A stretch of DNA of 64,000 nucleotides, taken from NCBI RefSeq assembly GCF_033473495.1, contig NC_088937.1, forward strand, positions 2,356,001 through 2,420,000, written 5' to 3'. Positions 21,701-35,154 of the stretch are shown one piece after another (the stretch's first letter is position 1; every line of letters starts with the position of its first letter). The notes below the pieces were generated by a model. It saw nothing but the letters and a program-made list of their open reading frames with translations. It searched no databases and was not told where the DNA came from. The DNA comes from Cercospora beticola (taxonomy: Eukaryota; Ascomycota; Dothideomycetes; Mycosphaerellales; Mycosphaerellaceae). A program made the translations under genes and the position numbers.

Positions 21701-24685
21701 TCTATAATATACCTACTATTAGGCAGCGCTACCTCTCCGCTCTTAGCTGCTACTATAACTACCTTTAGAGTATCTAACTAAGCCTAGTAAGTAGCTTTTA
21801 TACGGGCAATAACTAGGCTACTTATAGATATAGTACTCTATACCTAGAGTTTCTACTATAGTAATAGTAGGAGGTTGCTTATCTCCTTCGCCTCTCGTAC
21901 GTAGTCGCTACGTCTAGATAGCGTATCGGCTAGGTTAAGCTTACTAGCTCGATAGCTAATAGTAAAATTAAAGAAAGCGAGGAATATCGCCTACCTTACT
22001 TATCTACCTATTAACTACTTAATGCCTATAAATCCCTTAAGGTTAGTGTAATCAATAAGTACTTTAACCTTATATATAGCGCCTTCGAGGTATAGTCGCT
22101 ACGCTTTAAATACCTTAACTACTATAAGTAGTTCCTTATCGTAAACCTTATAGTTATATTTAGTATTAATTATCTTCTATAAGAAGAAGGCAATTAGATA
22201 CTATTCTGCTTCGAATAGTTAGCTTAGAATACTAGCTACTATAAAGTCGGAAGCGTCGGTTTCGACTCGTAGGTATAGTATAGAGTTAAAGTACCTTAGT
22301 AGTAGTATAGTCTAAAATCGATTCTTTAGCTTATAGAACGCCTACTCCTTAGCTACTCCCTACTTAATTAGCTCTAGCTTCTTTCTATCCTTTATATCTT
22401 TTAATAGCGCTATTAAAGGTACTATAACTCTCGAATATCCGAAAATAAATCGATAGTAGAAGTTCGCGAATCTAAGGAAGGATTAAACTTCTATTAGCGT
22501 AGTTAGAGTTAGCTACGAGGCAATTATAGCTACTCTACTTAGGTCTATTACTACGCTACTAGTAGTTACTACGAATCTAAGGAAGTCGACTTTTTTCTAG
22601 AAGAACTTATACTTAGAACGCTATATATAGAGTCTAAACTTATAGAGTCTCTTAAGTATAGCGTATACGTCTCGTATATATTCCTCGCGTATCCTACTAT
22701 AGATTAGAATATCGTCTAGGTATACTATATAGCTTATATCGACTAGCTCTACTAGCGTATAGTTAATATATACTTAGAACGTCGCTAGTACGTTCGTTAA
22801 GCCGAAGAGTATTACCTTATACTAGAAATAGCCGTAGCGCGTACGAAACGTAGTCTTCTAGTAGTTACTTAGCTTAATCCGAATATAGTAGTACGTATTA
22901 GCTAAGTCTAAGGACGTAAACTATATAGCTCCTATAAGCCTATCTAGCGTCTTACTAATTAGAGGTAGTAGATACTAGTTCTTAATAGTAATCTCGTTTA
23001 GCTTATAGTAGTCGATATATAACTATAGCTTGCTATTCTTCTTTAGTACGAAGAGGATAGGCGTATCCGCCTCGCTATCGGAACGCTCGATCTAATCGTA
23101 CTCGAGTCCTATCTTTAGGTACTCCTTAAGCTCGTCTAATTCTCGCTCCGACTAGTAATATAGTAGACGGAATAGTAGTATAGTTCTAGGCTATAAGTTA
23201 ATTATATACTCTACGCTATTAACTAGCTTACTTCTTATTTCCTCTATCGGATTAAGAATATTATTAAAATAATAGAACTCCTTAGAGATAGGCTTAACTT
23301 TATCGCCTATCTTGCTTAGACTTACTATAAATACTACTAGTGCCTTCTAAAGATCCTTAAAGAACTTATAGGCTTCTCGGACTTCGAACTTACTAAAACA
23401 ATCGTTACCGTATAGCTATTTATCTATAGCGCTACTAGCTAGTATACGCTAAGTACGTCGCTATAGATAGCTTAAGATTACGTTAGGAGTTAGTATATTA
23501 TATATATAGAAGATACTACCTATAGATCGCTCCTTACTACTAGAGTCTACAATCTATATACGTATATAGTACGTACTATAATAGTACCTTAATTTACCTA
23601 TAAAGGTAGTAACTAGCAGTAGGGCTATATTCGGCCTTATTAGCAGGTTATACTATAGTATAAAGGCTCTTAATATTATATTAATATCTATAGTATTGTC
23701 GAGAAGGAAAGTAGCCGGCTTGCTATCTAACTACGTTTCGACTTCTTCTTCTACGCGCGTCGCTAGTACGCTCTAAACCGGTAGAGAGTTATCGCTATCT
23801 AGTTTAGCGCTAGTAACTCGCGCGTTATCTATAGCGCCTTAGCTTTTTTCGCTCTCTACTCCTTTACTATAGTTACTCTACGAATAGCTAGCTTATTACT
23901 ATCTTTCTTAGAGTTCGGGTAGTTAGGACTAATATAGCTAACCTCGTTATATACGAAGTACGTAGATTACTAGCTCTTACTCTTACTTTTGCCTTTATAT
24001 TTACTCTTCGGCTTACTACTATAGGCGTTACGTTAGCCGCTAGTCGAACTAGAGGCCTCTTTATAAGGAGTATTACTATTAGTACGCTTACGCTTAGCTT
24101 ACTTATTCTCGGTATTACTACGATATAGCTTATAAGGTATAGCCTTCTTAGCTTACTCGAGGCGTCTCGCTAGGGCGATAAGGTCGGTACGCTTATTAGA
24201 GACGGTATAGTTCTTAATAATATCCTTATATAGTAATAGCTTTAGTTTTACGAGGAACTAGCGTACTAGCTACGCCTTAGTATAGTTACCTAACTAAGAC
24301 TTTAGGTTACTAAGGTCTATTACGAACTATCGTACGCTCTAGCTTTTACTCTAGCGTATATTCTCGTATTCTATAGTTATAAGAAGTATACGGATCGCTT
24401 AATCTCCGATAATATCGTATAGAAATTAATAGAACTAAGACTAGATATATCCTATAAGTAGAACGCCTAGGTATTTATTATACTATATCTCTTACGCTTC
24501 GCCTACGAGGTATATAATACTCGTAATTACCTTCTAGTAGTCCGTCGGGAACCTCTTTAGTATAGCTATAAAGTTTATCTTAAGAGTATAGATAAATTCG
24601 CGTGCCTCCTTTATAGTCTTACTCTTAAAGAGCTTAGGCGTATATAGCTTAATAGACTTATATAAACTATACTCGTTACTTTCGG

Positions 24686-24690
24686 AACGC
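24686..24690. repeat. Target duplication of Gypsy 2, left copy (AACGC)
   Basis: AACGC precedes the element. The right copy at 31485-31489 reads AACGT and is followed by A, so the only difference is the RIP change CpA to TpA. Confidence 0.75.
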
Positions 24691-24885
24691 TATAAGAGCT
24701 AGAGATATATAGCTCGAGAGGTATAGCTTATTAGGCGTTAAGGTATAACGGCTAGTACTACTTATACTTAGCGTAGGATAAAAGTATATAGAATATATAT
24801 AAACGAAGGAGGTAAGAATTATTCTTAATATCTCTAGACGAGGAGTCTAGAGGCGCTTAATATATTACTATATTCTACTCTTATA
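24691..24885 (+). repeat. Gypsy 2 5' LTR
   Basis: This 195-bp LTR runs from TATAAGAGCT to CTACTCTTATA. Confidence 0.87.
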
Positions 24886-27800
24886 ATTATAATTCTTCTA
24901 CCTTATCGAGAGTAGCGATCTATTAAGACCTATTATACTTATACGAAACGTATCTATCTAGTAGACTAATCGTAACGACGATATACTAAACGATAAATAG
25001 CTATTAGGCTATATCGAAGAGATATTAGAATCCGGAATAGTATAAGCTAAAAAGAAATAGGACGAGGATATAAATAATACCGACGACGCTAGTAACGCGT
25101 ATATAATACGTAGGCGCCTCTAAGCTAAAAATAATATATTACGCGAATAGCTAGAGATCCGTACTCTTAAGGCTAAGAACGAACGCTTACTAAGAGAAGT
25201 ATAGATAATTAAATTACTAGTATAGCTAAGCGCGATAGCGCTAGGCCTCGGATAGCTAATACCTTAGTAAGGTAGCGCGTCCGTAAGTTATACGAGCGGC
25301 GTGCGTTCCGAAAGCGACGAGTATAGCTTATACGAGTCTATTAAGCTATATACGCCTAAGCTCTTTAAGAGTAAGACTATAAAGGAGGCACGCGAATTTA
25401 TCTATACTCTCGAAGTAAACTTTATAGCTATACTAAAGAGGTTTCCGACGGATTACTAGAAGGTAATTACGAGTATTATATACCTCGTAGACGAAGCGTA
25501 AGAGGTATAGTATAATAAATATCTAGGCGTTCTATCTATAGGATATACCTAGTCTCGGTTCTATTAATTCCTATACGATATTATCGGGGATTAAACGAAC
25601 TATATACTTCTCGTAACTATAGAATACGAGAACATACGCTAGAGTAAAAGCTAGAGCGTACGATAGTTCGTAATAGACCTTAGTAACCTAGAGTCTTAGT
25701 TAGGTAACTATACTAAGGCGTAGCTAGTACGCTAGTTCCTTATAAAACTAAAGCTATCGCTATATAAGGATATTATTAAGAACTATACTATCCCTAATAA
25801 GCGTACCGACCTTATTACTCTAGTAAGGCGCTTCGAGTAAGCTAAGAAAGCTATACCTTATAAGCTATATCGTAGTAATACCGAGAATAAGTAAGCTAAG
25901 CGTAAGCGTACTAATAGTAATACTCTTTATAAAGAGGCCTCTAGTTCGACTAGCGGCTAACGTAACGCCTATAGTAGTAAGCCGAAGAGTAAATATAAAG
26001 GCAAAAGTAAGAGTAAGAGCTAGTAATCTACGTACTTCGTATATAACGAGGTTAGCTATATTAGTTCTAACTACTCGAACTCTAAGAAAGATAGTAATAA
26101 GCTAGCTATTCGTAGAGTAACTATAGTAAAGGAGCGGCGAGCGAAAAAAGCTAAGGCGCTAGAGATAACGCGCGAGTTACTAGCGCTAAACTAGATAGCG
26201 ATAACTCTCTACTAGTTTAGAGCGTACTAGCGACGCGCGTAGAAGAAGAAGTCGAAACGTAGTTAGATAGCAAGCCGGCCGCTTTCCTTCTCGACGATAC
26301 TATAGATATTAATATAATATTAAGAGCCTTTATACTATAGTATAACCTGCTAATAAGGCCGAATACGGCCCTACTACTAGTTACTACCTTTATAGGTAAA
26401 TTAAGGCACTATTATAGTACGTACTATATACGTATATAGATTGCAGACTCTAGTAGTAAGGAGCGATCTATAGGTAGTATCTTCTATATATATAATATAC
26501 TAACTCCTAACGTAATCTTAGGCTATCTATAGCGACGTACTTAGCGCGTACTAGCTAGTAGCGCTATAGATAAATAGCTATATAGTAACGATCGTTTTAG
26601 TAAGTTCGAAGTCCGAGAAGTCTATAAGTTCTTTAAGGATCTTTAGAAGGCACTAGTAGTATTTATAGTAAGCCTAAGTAAGATAGGCGATAAGATTAAG
26701 CCTATCTCTAAGAAGTTCTATTATTTTAACGATATTCTTAATCCGATAGAGGAAATAAGAAGTAAGCTAGTTAATAGCGTAGAGTATATAATTAACTTAT
26801 AGCCTAGAACTATACTACTATTCCGTCTACTATATTACTAGTCGGAGCGAGAATTAGACGAGCTTAAGGAGTACCTAAAGATAGGACTCGAGTACGATTA
26901 GATCGAGCGTTCTAATAGCGAGGCGAGTACGCCTATTCTGTTCGTACTAAAGAAGAATAGTAAGCTACGGTTATATATCGACTACTATAGGCTAAACGAG
27001 ATTACTATTAAGAACCGGTATCTACTACCTCTAATTAGTAAGACGCTAGATAGGCTTATAGGAGCCGTATAGTTTACGTCCTTAGACTTAGCTAATACGT
27101 ACTACCGTATTCGGATTAAGCTAAGTAACTACTAGAAGACTACGTTTCGTACGCGCTACGGCTATTTCTAGTATAAGGTAATACCCTTCGGCTTAATAAA
27201 TATACTAGCGACGTTCTAAGTATATATTAACCGTACGCTAGTAGAGCTAGTCGATATAAGCTATATAGTATACCTAGACGATATCCTAATCTATAGTAGA
27301 ATACGCGAGGAATACGTACGAGATATATATACTATACTTAAGAGGCTCCGTAAGTTTAGACTCTACGTATAGCGTTCTAAGTATAAGTTCTTCTAGAAAA
27401 AGGTCGACTTCCTTAGATTCGTAGTAACTACTAGTAGCATAGCGATAGACCTAAGCAGAGTAGCCGTAATCGCCTTATAGCTAACTCTAACTATACTAAT
27501 AGAAGTTTAATCCTTCCTTAGATTCGCGAACTTCTACTATCGATTTATCTTCGGATATTCGAGAGTTATAGTACCTTTAATAGCGCTATTAAAAGATATA
27601 AAGGATAGAAAGAAGCTAGAGCTAATTAAGTAGGGAGTAGCTAAGGAGTAGGCGTTCTATAAGCTAAAGAATCGATTTTAGACTATACTACTACTAAGGT
27701 ACTTTAACTCTACGCTACGTCTACGAGTCGAAACCGATACTTCCGACTTCGTAGTAGCTAGTATCCTAAGCTAACTATTCGAAGCGGAATAGTATCTAAT

Positions 27801-30800
27801 TGCCTTCTTCTTATAGAAGATAATTAACGCTAAATATAACTATAAGGTTTATAATAAGGAACTACTCGTAGTAGTTAAAGTATTTAAGATATAGCGACTA
27901 TACCTCGAAGGCGCTATATATAAGATTAAGGTACTTATTAATTACGCTAACCTTAAGGGATTTATAGGCGTTAAGTAGTTAATAGATAGATAAGTAAGGT
28001 AGGCGATATTCCTTGCTCCCTTTAATTTTACTATTAGCTATCGAGCTAGTAAGCTTAACCTAGCCGATACGCTATCTAGACGTAGCGACTACGTACGAGA
28101 GGCGAAGGAGATAAGTAACCTCCTACTATTACTATAGTAGAAACTCTAGGTATAGAGTACTATACCTATAAGTAGTCTAGTTATTACCCGTATAAAAGCT
28201 ACTTACTAGGCTTAGTTAGATACTCTAAAGGTAGTTATAGTAGCGGCTAAGAGCGGAGGGGTAGCGCTGCCTAATAGTAGATATATTATAAAGGCGGCTA
28301 ACTATTCGGTTCGTCCGTTTAGCTTTACTCTACTCTTACGAGTCGCTAGCGCTATTACTATATAAGAGCAGCCGTATACTAACGTCTCGGATATAATTGT
28401 TAGGTATACTACTATATTAGTATAGCTCGATCCGAAAGCAAAAGTACTATACGAGTAGGCCGAACGCGAAGGCGTAGCGAGCGAGAAATATACTATTAAG
28501 GATAGCTATATATACTAGGAAGAGGCCCTATACCTACCGAACGACCTAGTATTACAGACGTAGGTAATCCGTATATACTATAACGATATCCTAGCGAGCT
28601 ATTTTAGTAAGAATAAGATAGTAGAGTTAGTTAAGTAGAAGTACTAGTAGCCGGAAGTTAGTAATAACGTAAGGTAGTACGTCGAGTAGTATAGTAGCTA
28701 TTAGAAAGTAAAAGCAAGGCGCTATTACCTCTATAGCGAGATAGCTACGCTCCCGCTATCTAACCGTTCTTAGAAGGATTTATCTATAGACTTTATTACG
28801 GATCTTCTACCTAGTAAGTAGAACGGCTATATCTTCGACGCGATTCTTATAATCGTAGATCGTTACTCGAAGATAGTAACTTTCGTCCGAATAATAAAGC
28901 GCTATACTAGCGTAGAGCTTACGAATATCCTAATTAACGAGATAATACGACTACGTAGCGTACTAGCTAGTATCGTAAGCGATAGAGGCTTAGTCTTTAC
29001 TAGCTAGTTCTAGTTAGACTTCTACTACGAGATATATATAAAACGTAGGCTAAGTACTATATTCTACTCGTAGACTAATAGTTAAACCGAGCGCGTAAAC
29101 TAGACGCTTAAGTAGTATCTATATATCTATTATAGCGAGCGATAGGACGACTAGGCGTCTATCCTATCGTTAGCAGAATTCGCGTATAATAATAGCGCGA
29201 ATACTACGCTTAAGATATCGCTATTTCGAGTAGTATATAGGTTTAATCTAGACCTTTCTATAGAAACGTATAAGAGAGATATAGGCGAAGCTCGAGACGC
29301 GCTTCTTCGGAGAGAGATACTAGTAGCAAAGAATACTATAGAAAGGTTAAAGCAGAACTATAAAGAGCTAACTAAGCGCTAGTAATAAGCAAGCGAATCT
29401 TAGGCTAAGTACTTTAATTAGAAGTACTAGCCGATAGAATTTAAGGTTAGCGACTTAGTCCTATTATCTATAAAGAACCTCTAGTTAAAGGTACTATCGA
29501 AGAAGCTAGCGGACAAATTTACTAGACTATTTAAGGTTATTAACGTAGTCGGAAAGCAAGCGTACTGCCTAGCTCTACTAACTAGCTCGTAGATTTATAA
29601 TATCTTCTATATATCTCTCTTAGAACTCTAGTAAGGCGGCGAGACGTAGGATACTAGCCTACTACTCGTAGACGAGTAAGGCGAATAGGAAGTCGAGAGG
29701 ATACTAGAAAGCTATATAGAGAAAGGCGTAAAGAAGTACCTAGTTTAATAGCGTAGGTAGCTAGAGGAATATAATACCTAGGAGCTAGTAGAATATATCG
29801 GAGATTATAAGGCACTTAACGTATTCGAGGCGTAGCGCGAAACTAAGCCGCTCGTACGTAAGGCGAAACTACGGAAGAAATAGTAATACTAGTAGTTAGT
29901 AGAATAGCGGAAAATTCTAAGAATTCTAAACGCTAAGTATCGCTAAGATATAAGTATCGCTAAGATATAAGAATTTAGAAAACTAAGATATTACGAAAGG
30001 AGAGAAGGTATTTATTTATAGTACTCGTAGGTATAGTATATACTACGCGTAATAGAAGTATATAGCCTAGGGCTAGCGAGATATAAGAGTACTATAAAGA
30101 CCTAGTAGAAGAAGAGCGTAAGGCCTATAGGCTACTTGCTGCCTACGCCTACGTTTATAGTATTATCCTCCTTCTTACTCTCCTTCTTATTATCTACTTC
30201 GAGCTTAGAGAGCTCTCCCTTATTCTAAGTAGACTAGCCGGAGTAGGTAGAGGCAATAGCGAGGTCTAGAGCCTTACTAGAAGTACTAAGTAGGCGGAGC
30301 TTCTATTATACGAATTAGTACTATACGAGATAAGTAAGCGACTAGTAGGATATAAGATATACCTCGTACTCTAGCTCGAATATACCGCGTTAGATAGCGA
30401 GGCCTATACTCGTTGCTACGAGCTTATTAGTAGAGGGTATACTAGTAGCTAGCGCCTTGCTAGCCTTCTTCGGCGTAGAGAAGATACCGGTAGACTTGCC
30501 TAAGTTACTCTATAGGCGCTTAAGAGTAGCGGCGATAGTCTTACCTACGTTATCGAGGTAGTAGCGGAGCTACTAGAGGCGTGCGGCGCGCCTACTTATA
30601 CGTAGTAGGCGGCGGTAGTAGCGCGCGCGCTACGCCTACTTTATAAGATCTAGATTAGTAACGCGGATATACTTATAGTTAGACTTGCTATAGCGAATAT
30701 AGTTTAGCTACTAGCCGAGCTTTATATTACTATTATAGCGCAGCTCGATAGCTAGGTATAAGGAGTTAGTAGACTCGAAGTATACGATACGTATACGAAC

Positions 30801-31289
30801 TACGCGACTTACGATCTACGAGGTATAGAAGGTAGCGCTAGTAGTTATCGTCCTCTGCCTTCGGTAGATCGTCTACTATATAAAGGAGATAGTTAGTAGC
30901 TAGGGTAGCAGGAGCGGCGGCAGCTCTTCTTAGAAGTATATTGCTTACGGGTCGTATATAAGAGTAGTACTAGATAGTTAAGTATATAGTACGAGTCGGA
31001 TACGAAGAGCTTACTAAATATAGATAGTTAATAGAGAAAATATATAAAGAGTATACGACGAATTTATAGTATACTAGCGCCTTATAGCGCGAGCGCTAAT
31101 AGTACGTACTATTAATAAGCCTATTACTACGGAGGGTTACTATATAGTAACTAGCTACGAACTAAGGCTCGACTTAATATTTACGTACGTAAGAAGTAGT
31201 ACGAACGTACTAGATACTATACTAAGACGACGGAAAATATATAGTCTCCTCTATAAGCTAAGGTAGCTCTATTAGAGAGAGGAGATAGT

Positions 31290-31484
31290 TATAAGAGCTA
31301 GAGGTATATAGCTCGAGAGGCGTAGCTTATTAGGCGTTAAGGTATAACGGCTAGTACCGCTTATACTTAGTATAGAATAAAAGTACGCAGAACGTATATA
31401 AACGAAGAAGGCAAGAATTATTCTTAATATCTCTAGATAGAGAGTCTAGAGGCGCTTAATATATTGCTATATTCTACTCTTATA
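31290..31484 (+). repeat. Gypsy 2 3' LTR
   Basis: This is the 195-bp partner LTR. It is followed by AACGT and then the continuation of Gypsy 1. Confidence 0.87.
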
Positions 31485-31906
31485 AACGTACGCTACTCGT
31501 ATAACTTATAGACGCGCTACTTTGCTAAGGTATTAGCTATCCGAGGCCTAGCGCTATTATACTTAGCCGTACTAGTAATTTAATTATCTATATCTCTTTT
31601 AGTAAGTATTCGTTCTTAGCCTTAAGAGTATAGATCTCTAGCTATTCGTATAACGTATTATTTTTAGCTTAGAGGCGCCTACGTATTATATATACGTTAC
31701 TAGCGTCGTCGGTATTATTTATATCCTCGTCCTATTCCTTTTTAGCTTATACTATTCCGGATTCTAATATCTCTTCGATATAGCCTAATAGCTATCTATC
31801 GTTTAGTATATCGTCGTTACGATTAGTCTACTAGGTAGATACGTTTCGCGTAAGTATAATAGGCCTTAATAGATCGCTACTCTCGATAAGGTAGAAGAAT
31901 TATAAT

Positions 31907-32100
31907 TATAAGAGTAGAATATAGTAATATATTAAGCGCCTCTAGACTCTCTATCTAGAGATATTAAGAATAATTCTTGCCTCTTAGTTTATATACGTTC
32001 TATATACTTTTATCCTACGCTAAGTATAAGTAGTACTAGCCGTTATACCTTAACGCCTAATAAGCTACGCCTCTCGAGCTATATACTCCTAGCTCTTATA
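31907..32100 (-). repeat. Gypsy 1 LTR, right (5')
   Basis: This 194-bp LTR is the partner of 18509-18703. Its outer end abuts the long RIPed reading frame at 32101. Confidence 0.85.
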
Positions 32101-34488
32101 ATAGCTAATAATAGTCTCTATAGATCTTTATAGTAGAAGTATATAATACTAGCTATATACTATAACCTCGGAGGCTCTATCTCTATACTATATAGGACCT
32201 ATTATATTATAGATAGTTAAGCCTAAGAGAAGTAGTTAGAATATAGCTAAACGAAATATAGCGTATATCTCTAGAACCGAGCTAATAATATTTATAGAGA
32301 AAAGAATATAAATAGGTCCTTACTATAGCGCGTAGAGTATATATTATTACTATAGGTACCGAGTTTATCTCTACCTATATTAGTATACTCTAAATAGTAT
32401 AGGAGGAAATAGTAGTACGATATATCTATTTAGAGCCTAGCCTTCTTATTAAGATAATATAGAATAGAGATAAAGGTACCTAATAATAGAAGAGGTATAT
32501 AATACTTGCCTCGAAAAGTAGACTCTAGAGTATATATATCTCGGCTCGCGCTATCTTCGGTCTCTTTTTTAGGCTCTAATAGGTAGTATAATCGTTTTCC
32601 TAAGTATTATATAAGCAGATTACTATTAGTAATTAGAAGAGAAGTTATAGCGAACTTTTATTCTAATAGTAGGCCTTATAATAGTATAATTAATAGAGTA
32701 TATATAGTCTACTAGAACTAGAGTATTTAGTCGAATATAAATACTTATAGGCCTAATCTTCTATATAATATACGCTTACTCCTTAGCTTTTCTTCTTATA
32801 TCGCGTTAAGATTATTCTAATAGACGCTATAATAATATCTTTCTACTCGAGTACTACTACTTAATATAATAACTTTATTACCTATACTAGACTACCTACT
32901 ATAAAGGATAGTAAAAGAACTCCTATAAGGACTCTATATATATAGAAGAAGAAGAGCCTACTTATATAGTTAGGTTCTTATAAAGATATAGATAGATATT
33001 ATAGTAGTATCGGCGCTAAAAGTAGATCTCCGGCGCGTTATATAGTCGGTAGGTAATAACTAGGAGCTAACTTTTCTACTAATAGTATACGATATATCTA
33101 TTATTATACCTAGTAGATTTAAGGCTTCTATAAACGTTACTTTAGTATCTACTAATAGATACTATAAAGCTAAAGACTATATAATAGCTAATATTAATAG
33201 AGAAGACTTATTTACTAGATTTCTAAGCTCTCTATACGACTTTAGTAGATAGAGTAGTCTTAATATCGATCTACTATTCTAGATAGATTAGATAAGTATC
33301 GAGAGTATATCTATAAACGCTATACTTTATATTAATATACTAGGTTCGATAGAAGTATAAGTTATTACTCTAGATAAAGCTCGAGGAGATATACTAGCTA
33401 AGGACTACGACTAAGAGTTTATTATAGTACTAGATCTACTCGTAATAGATATATATCTAGACCGAGGTATTTATACTAGATTTAGTATAACGTATATAAT
33501 AGCTAAGTCGCTACTCTATCTCTTTTCGAATATAGTTACTCTATTATAGTATAATCGAGATAAGTAGTAGTTATTTAGTAGTATAGATAATAATATAATA
33601 TAGATTATAGAGTATAGAGAGTAACTTAGATAAGCTTAATAATATCTCTCGATACTAGTAATAATCTACTAAGTTATAGTTAGACCTAATCGCTTATAAG
33701 ATATACTAGAAGTAGATAACGTATTCTACTCTATTTAATCTAAGAGCTTAGTATAGAAAGAGTAAGATAATTATTTACCTAACTTGCCTATTTAACTTAG
33801 AGATAAGCTAAGTAGTTATAAGTATAGTCCGATATATTCTTCTTATACTCTAGAGAACTATATAGAAGTCGATAGTAGTAATAATAAGATAAGACTATAG
33901 AAACTATAAAGATATCGCTAATCGATTAGCTATATTCCTCGAGATATTCTAGAGACTAGCTCTTCTTAGTAATAGAGCTAATTACGCTACACTTCGAATA
34001 TTATTTTACTCTACTAGAGAATAGTCGTATTTTAGGACTTCTAGTCTAATCTCTAGCTAGAATAGCCGGCCGATATAGAAGAGTATATATACTCGGTAGA
34101 ATTATAAGAAAGTATCGGCCTATCTATATCGCCTAGAGTAGATAAAAGCCTCGGTCTCGGTCGCTTACCCGATAACTAGCTATAGACTAGCCTCGAATAG
34201 CTAGGCTATAGAGACGTTACCCGGGACGATTACGTAAGAATAGATCTTCTATTCTTCCTTCTAAGCGCTACTAACGAGACTAGTCTTTATACGAAGATAG
34301 CTAGCATCCTCGACCTAAACAGAAACCTTAGCGTAGCTATAACCGCTCGAAAGTCTTACTACGTATGCGCTATACTAATAGCGTAGCCTGCCTATATCGC
34401 TCTACGAGCTCTATCTCTCGGACACTACGTATACGTATTAGAAAGCATACTCGCTAAGGCGCAAGCCTGCAGGCTATTTCCGGCGTAA
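32101..34488 (+). pseudogene. Unidentified 796-codon RIPed reading frame
   Basis: From 32101 to the TAA at 34486-34488 one frame can be read without any frameshift. The interruptions I saw are TAG and TAA, all explainable as RIPed CAG, CAA or TGG. Isoleucine ATA codons are frequent where ATG is expected. The implied protein is helix-rich, with segments such as NREDLFTRFLSSLYDF (about codon 370) and a less RIPed C-terminus reading RDDYVRIDLLFFLLSATNET. I do not recognise a family; I looked for DDE, tyrosine-recombinase, helicase and reverse-transcriptase signatures and found none. The 5' end is cut by the Gypsy 1 LTR. RIP intensity falls over the last 300 bp, and the frame ends where low-RIP island DNA begins. 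Confidence 0.55.
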
Positions 34489-34607
34489 AGGACCAACCCT
34501 GCTCGAGTCCGGTCTATAATATTAAGGATGGGCCTACGTGGGCTATCGAGAAAATTATAAGCAGTCGACGCAAGGACGGCAAAACGCTCTACAAAGTGAA
34601 GTAGGAG

Positions 34608-35154
34608 CTAACGTAGGAGCCGGCGGAAAGTCTGCGAGAAACTGCGGACAGAGCTATTGCTGAGTTTCACTATGGAAAATCCTGTTGAGGCTATTACCAT
34701 TAGGGCTCCGCTTGACGAAATAAAGAGATCTAAGGGAGAAGGAGCGAAAGTCCTGTGTCTAACATGCAGACCTGACTCGCTGCGAACGTCTGTGTGCAGA
34801 TTCTCCGCTACGAAGATGAGCGCACTGTCAGGTTCGCCACAGCGCTTGTTGCAAATCAAATGACGTTTCACCCCACTCAACTCTCTGCGCACCGAAACCA
34901 ACGAGGTAGTCGGTGGCTGCTTGCACCGGAGGAGAGACAGCAGCTGTCTGTTCTATTGCATCAGAATACTCATCGTAGATTGCCACCGGTCTGGCCGGAA
35001 TTCAAGAGTGTCATGCGTCTTCGTATGCGCTTTTATGGCGAGGTGCAAAGGCGCAAGATGAGGAGGGAATGTTCTGCGGATGTCTGTGGTTCGTCACCTT
35101 GTTATCCTTTTGGAAACCCAGATTCCCGCGCTGATGTTGATCTCTAGCCTGAAA
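34608..35154 (-). other. Low-RIP DNA downstream of the dynamin-like remnant
   Basis: Several short minus-strand frames (for example 97 codons at 34608-34901) continue in the direction of the next remnant but show no recognisable motif. They may be further decayed exons of the same gene. I cannot support a model. Confidence 0.2.

Larger units (their letters stand above)
24691..31484 (+). mobile_element. Chromodomain Gypsy element 2 (plus), nested in Gypsy 1
   Basis: This is a 6794-bp copy with 195-bp LTRs at 24691-24885 and 31290-31484. It is inserted into the gag region of Gypsy 1 in the opposite orientation. The order gag, pol (reverse transcriptase with YLDDIL at 27271-27288), integrase and chromodomain, then a 1.3 kb 3' region, is as in element 3. 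A purine-rich tract (GAGAGAGGAGATAG) precedes the right LTR. RIP has removed ATG and introduced many TAG/TAA codons, so it cannot be autonomous. It is collinear with element 3 throughout; the differences I saw are almost all C/T and A/G. Confidence 0.88.
18509..32100 (-). mobile_element. Chromodomain Gypsy element 1 (minus), split by Gypsy element 2
   Basis: LTRs are at 18509-18703 (195 bp) and 31907-32100 (194 bp). The internal sequence is the inverted equivalent of elements 2 and 3. At 24690 it is interrupted by element 2 and resumes at 31485. Removing element 2 and one 5-bp duplication leaves about 6793 bp, the size of the other copies. The reverse transcriptase core (YLDD) is encoded at about 22722-22711. 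The flanks do not form a target duplication (GTTTT on the left, ATAGC on the right), so at least one end was rearranged. RIP has made the element non-coding. Confidence 0.85.

Noticed and set aside
10216..34488. Possible centromere because of AT-rich, gene-free, repetitive DNA
   Set aside because: The content is explained by identifiable RIPed transposons within hAT boundaries, and no centromere-specific signal can be seen by sequence alone.
32101..34488. Starship-type tyrosine recombinase (captain) gene
   Set aside because: The block ends are hAT-like with an 8-bp duplication, and I found no R-H-R-Y recombinase signature in the 796-codon frame.
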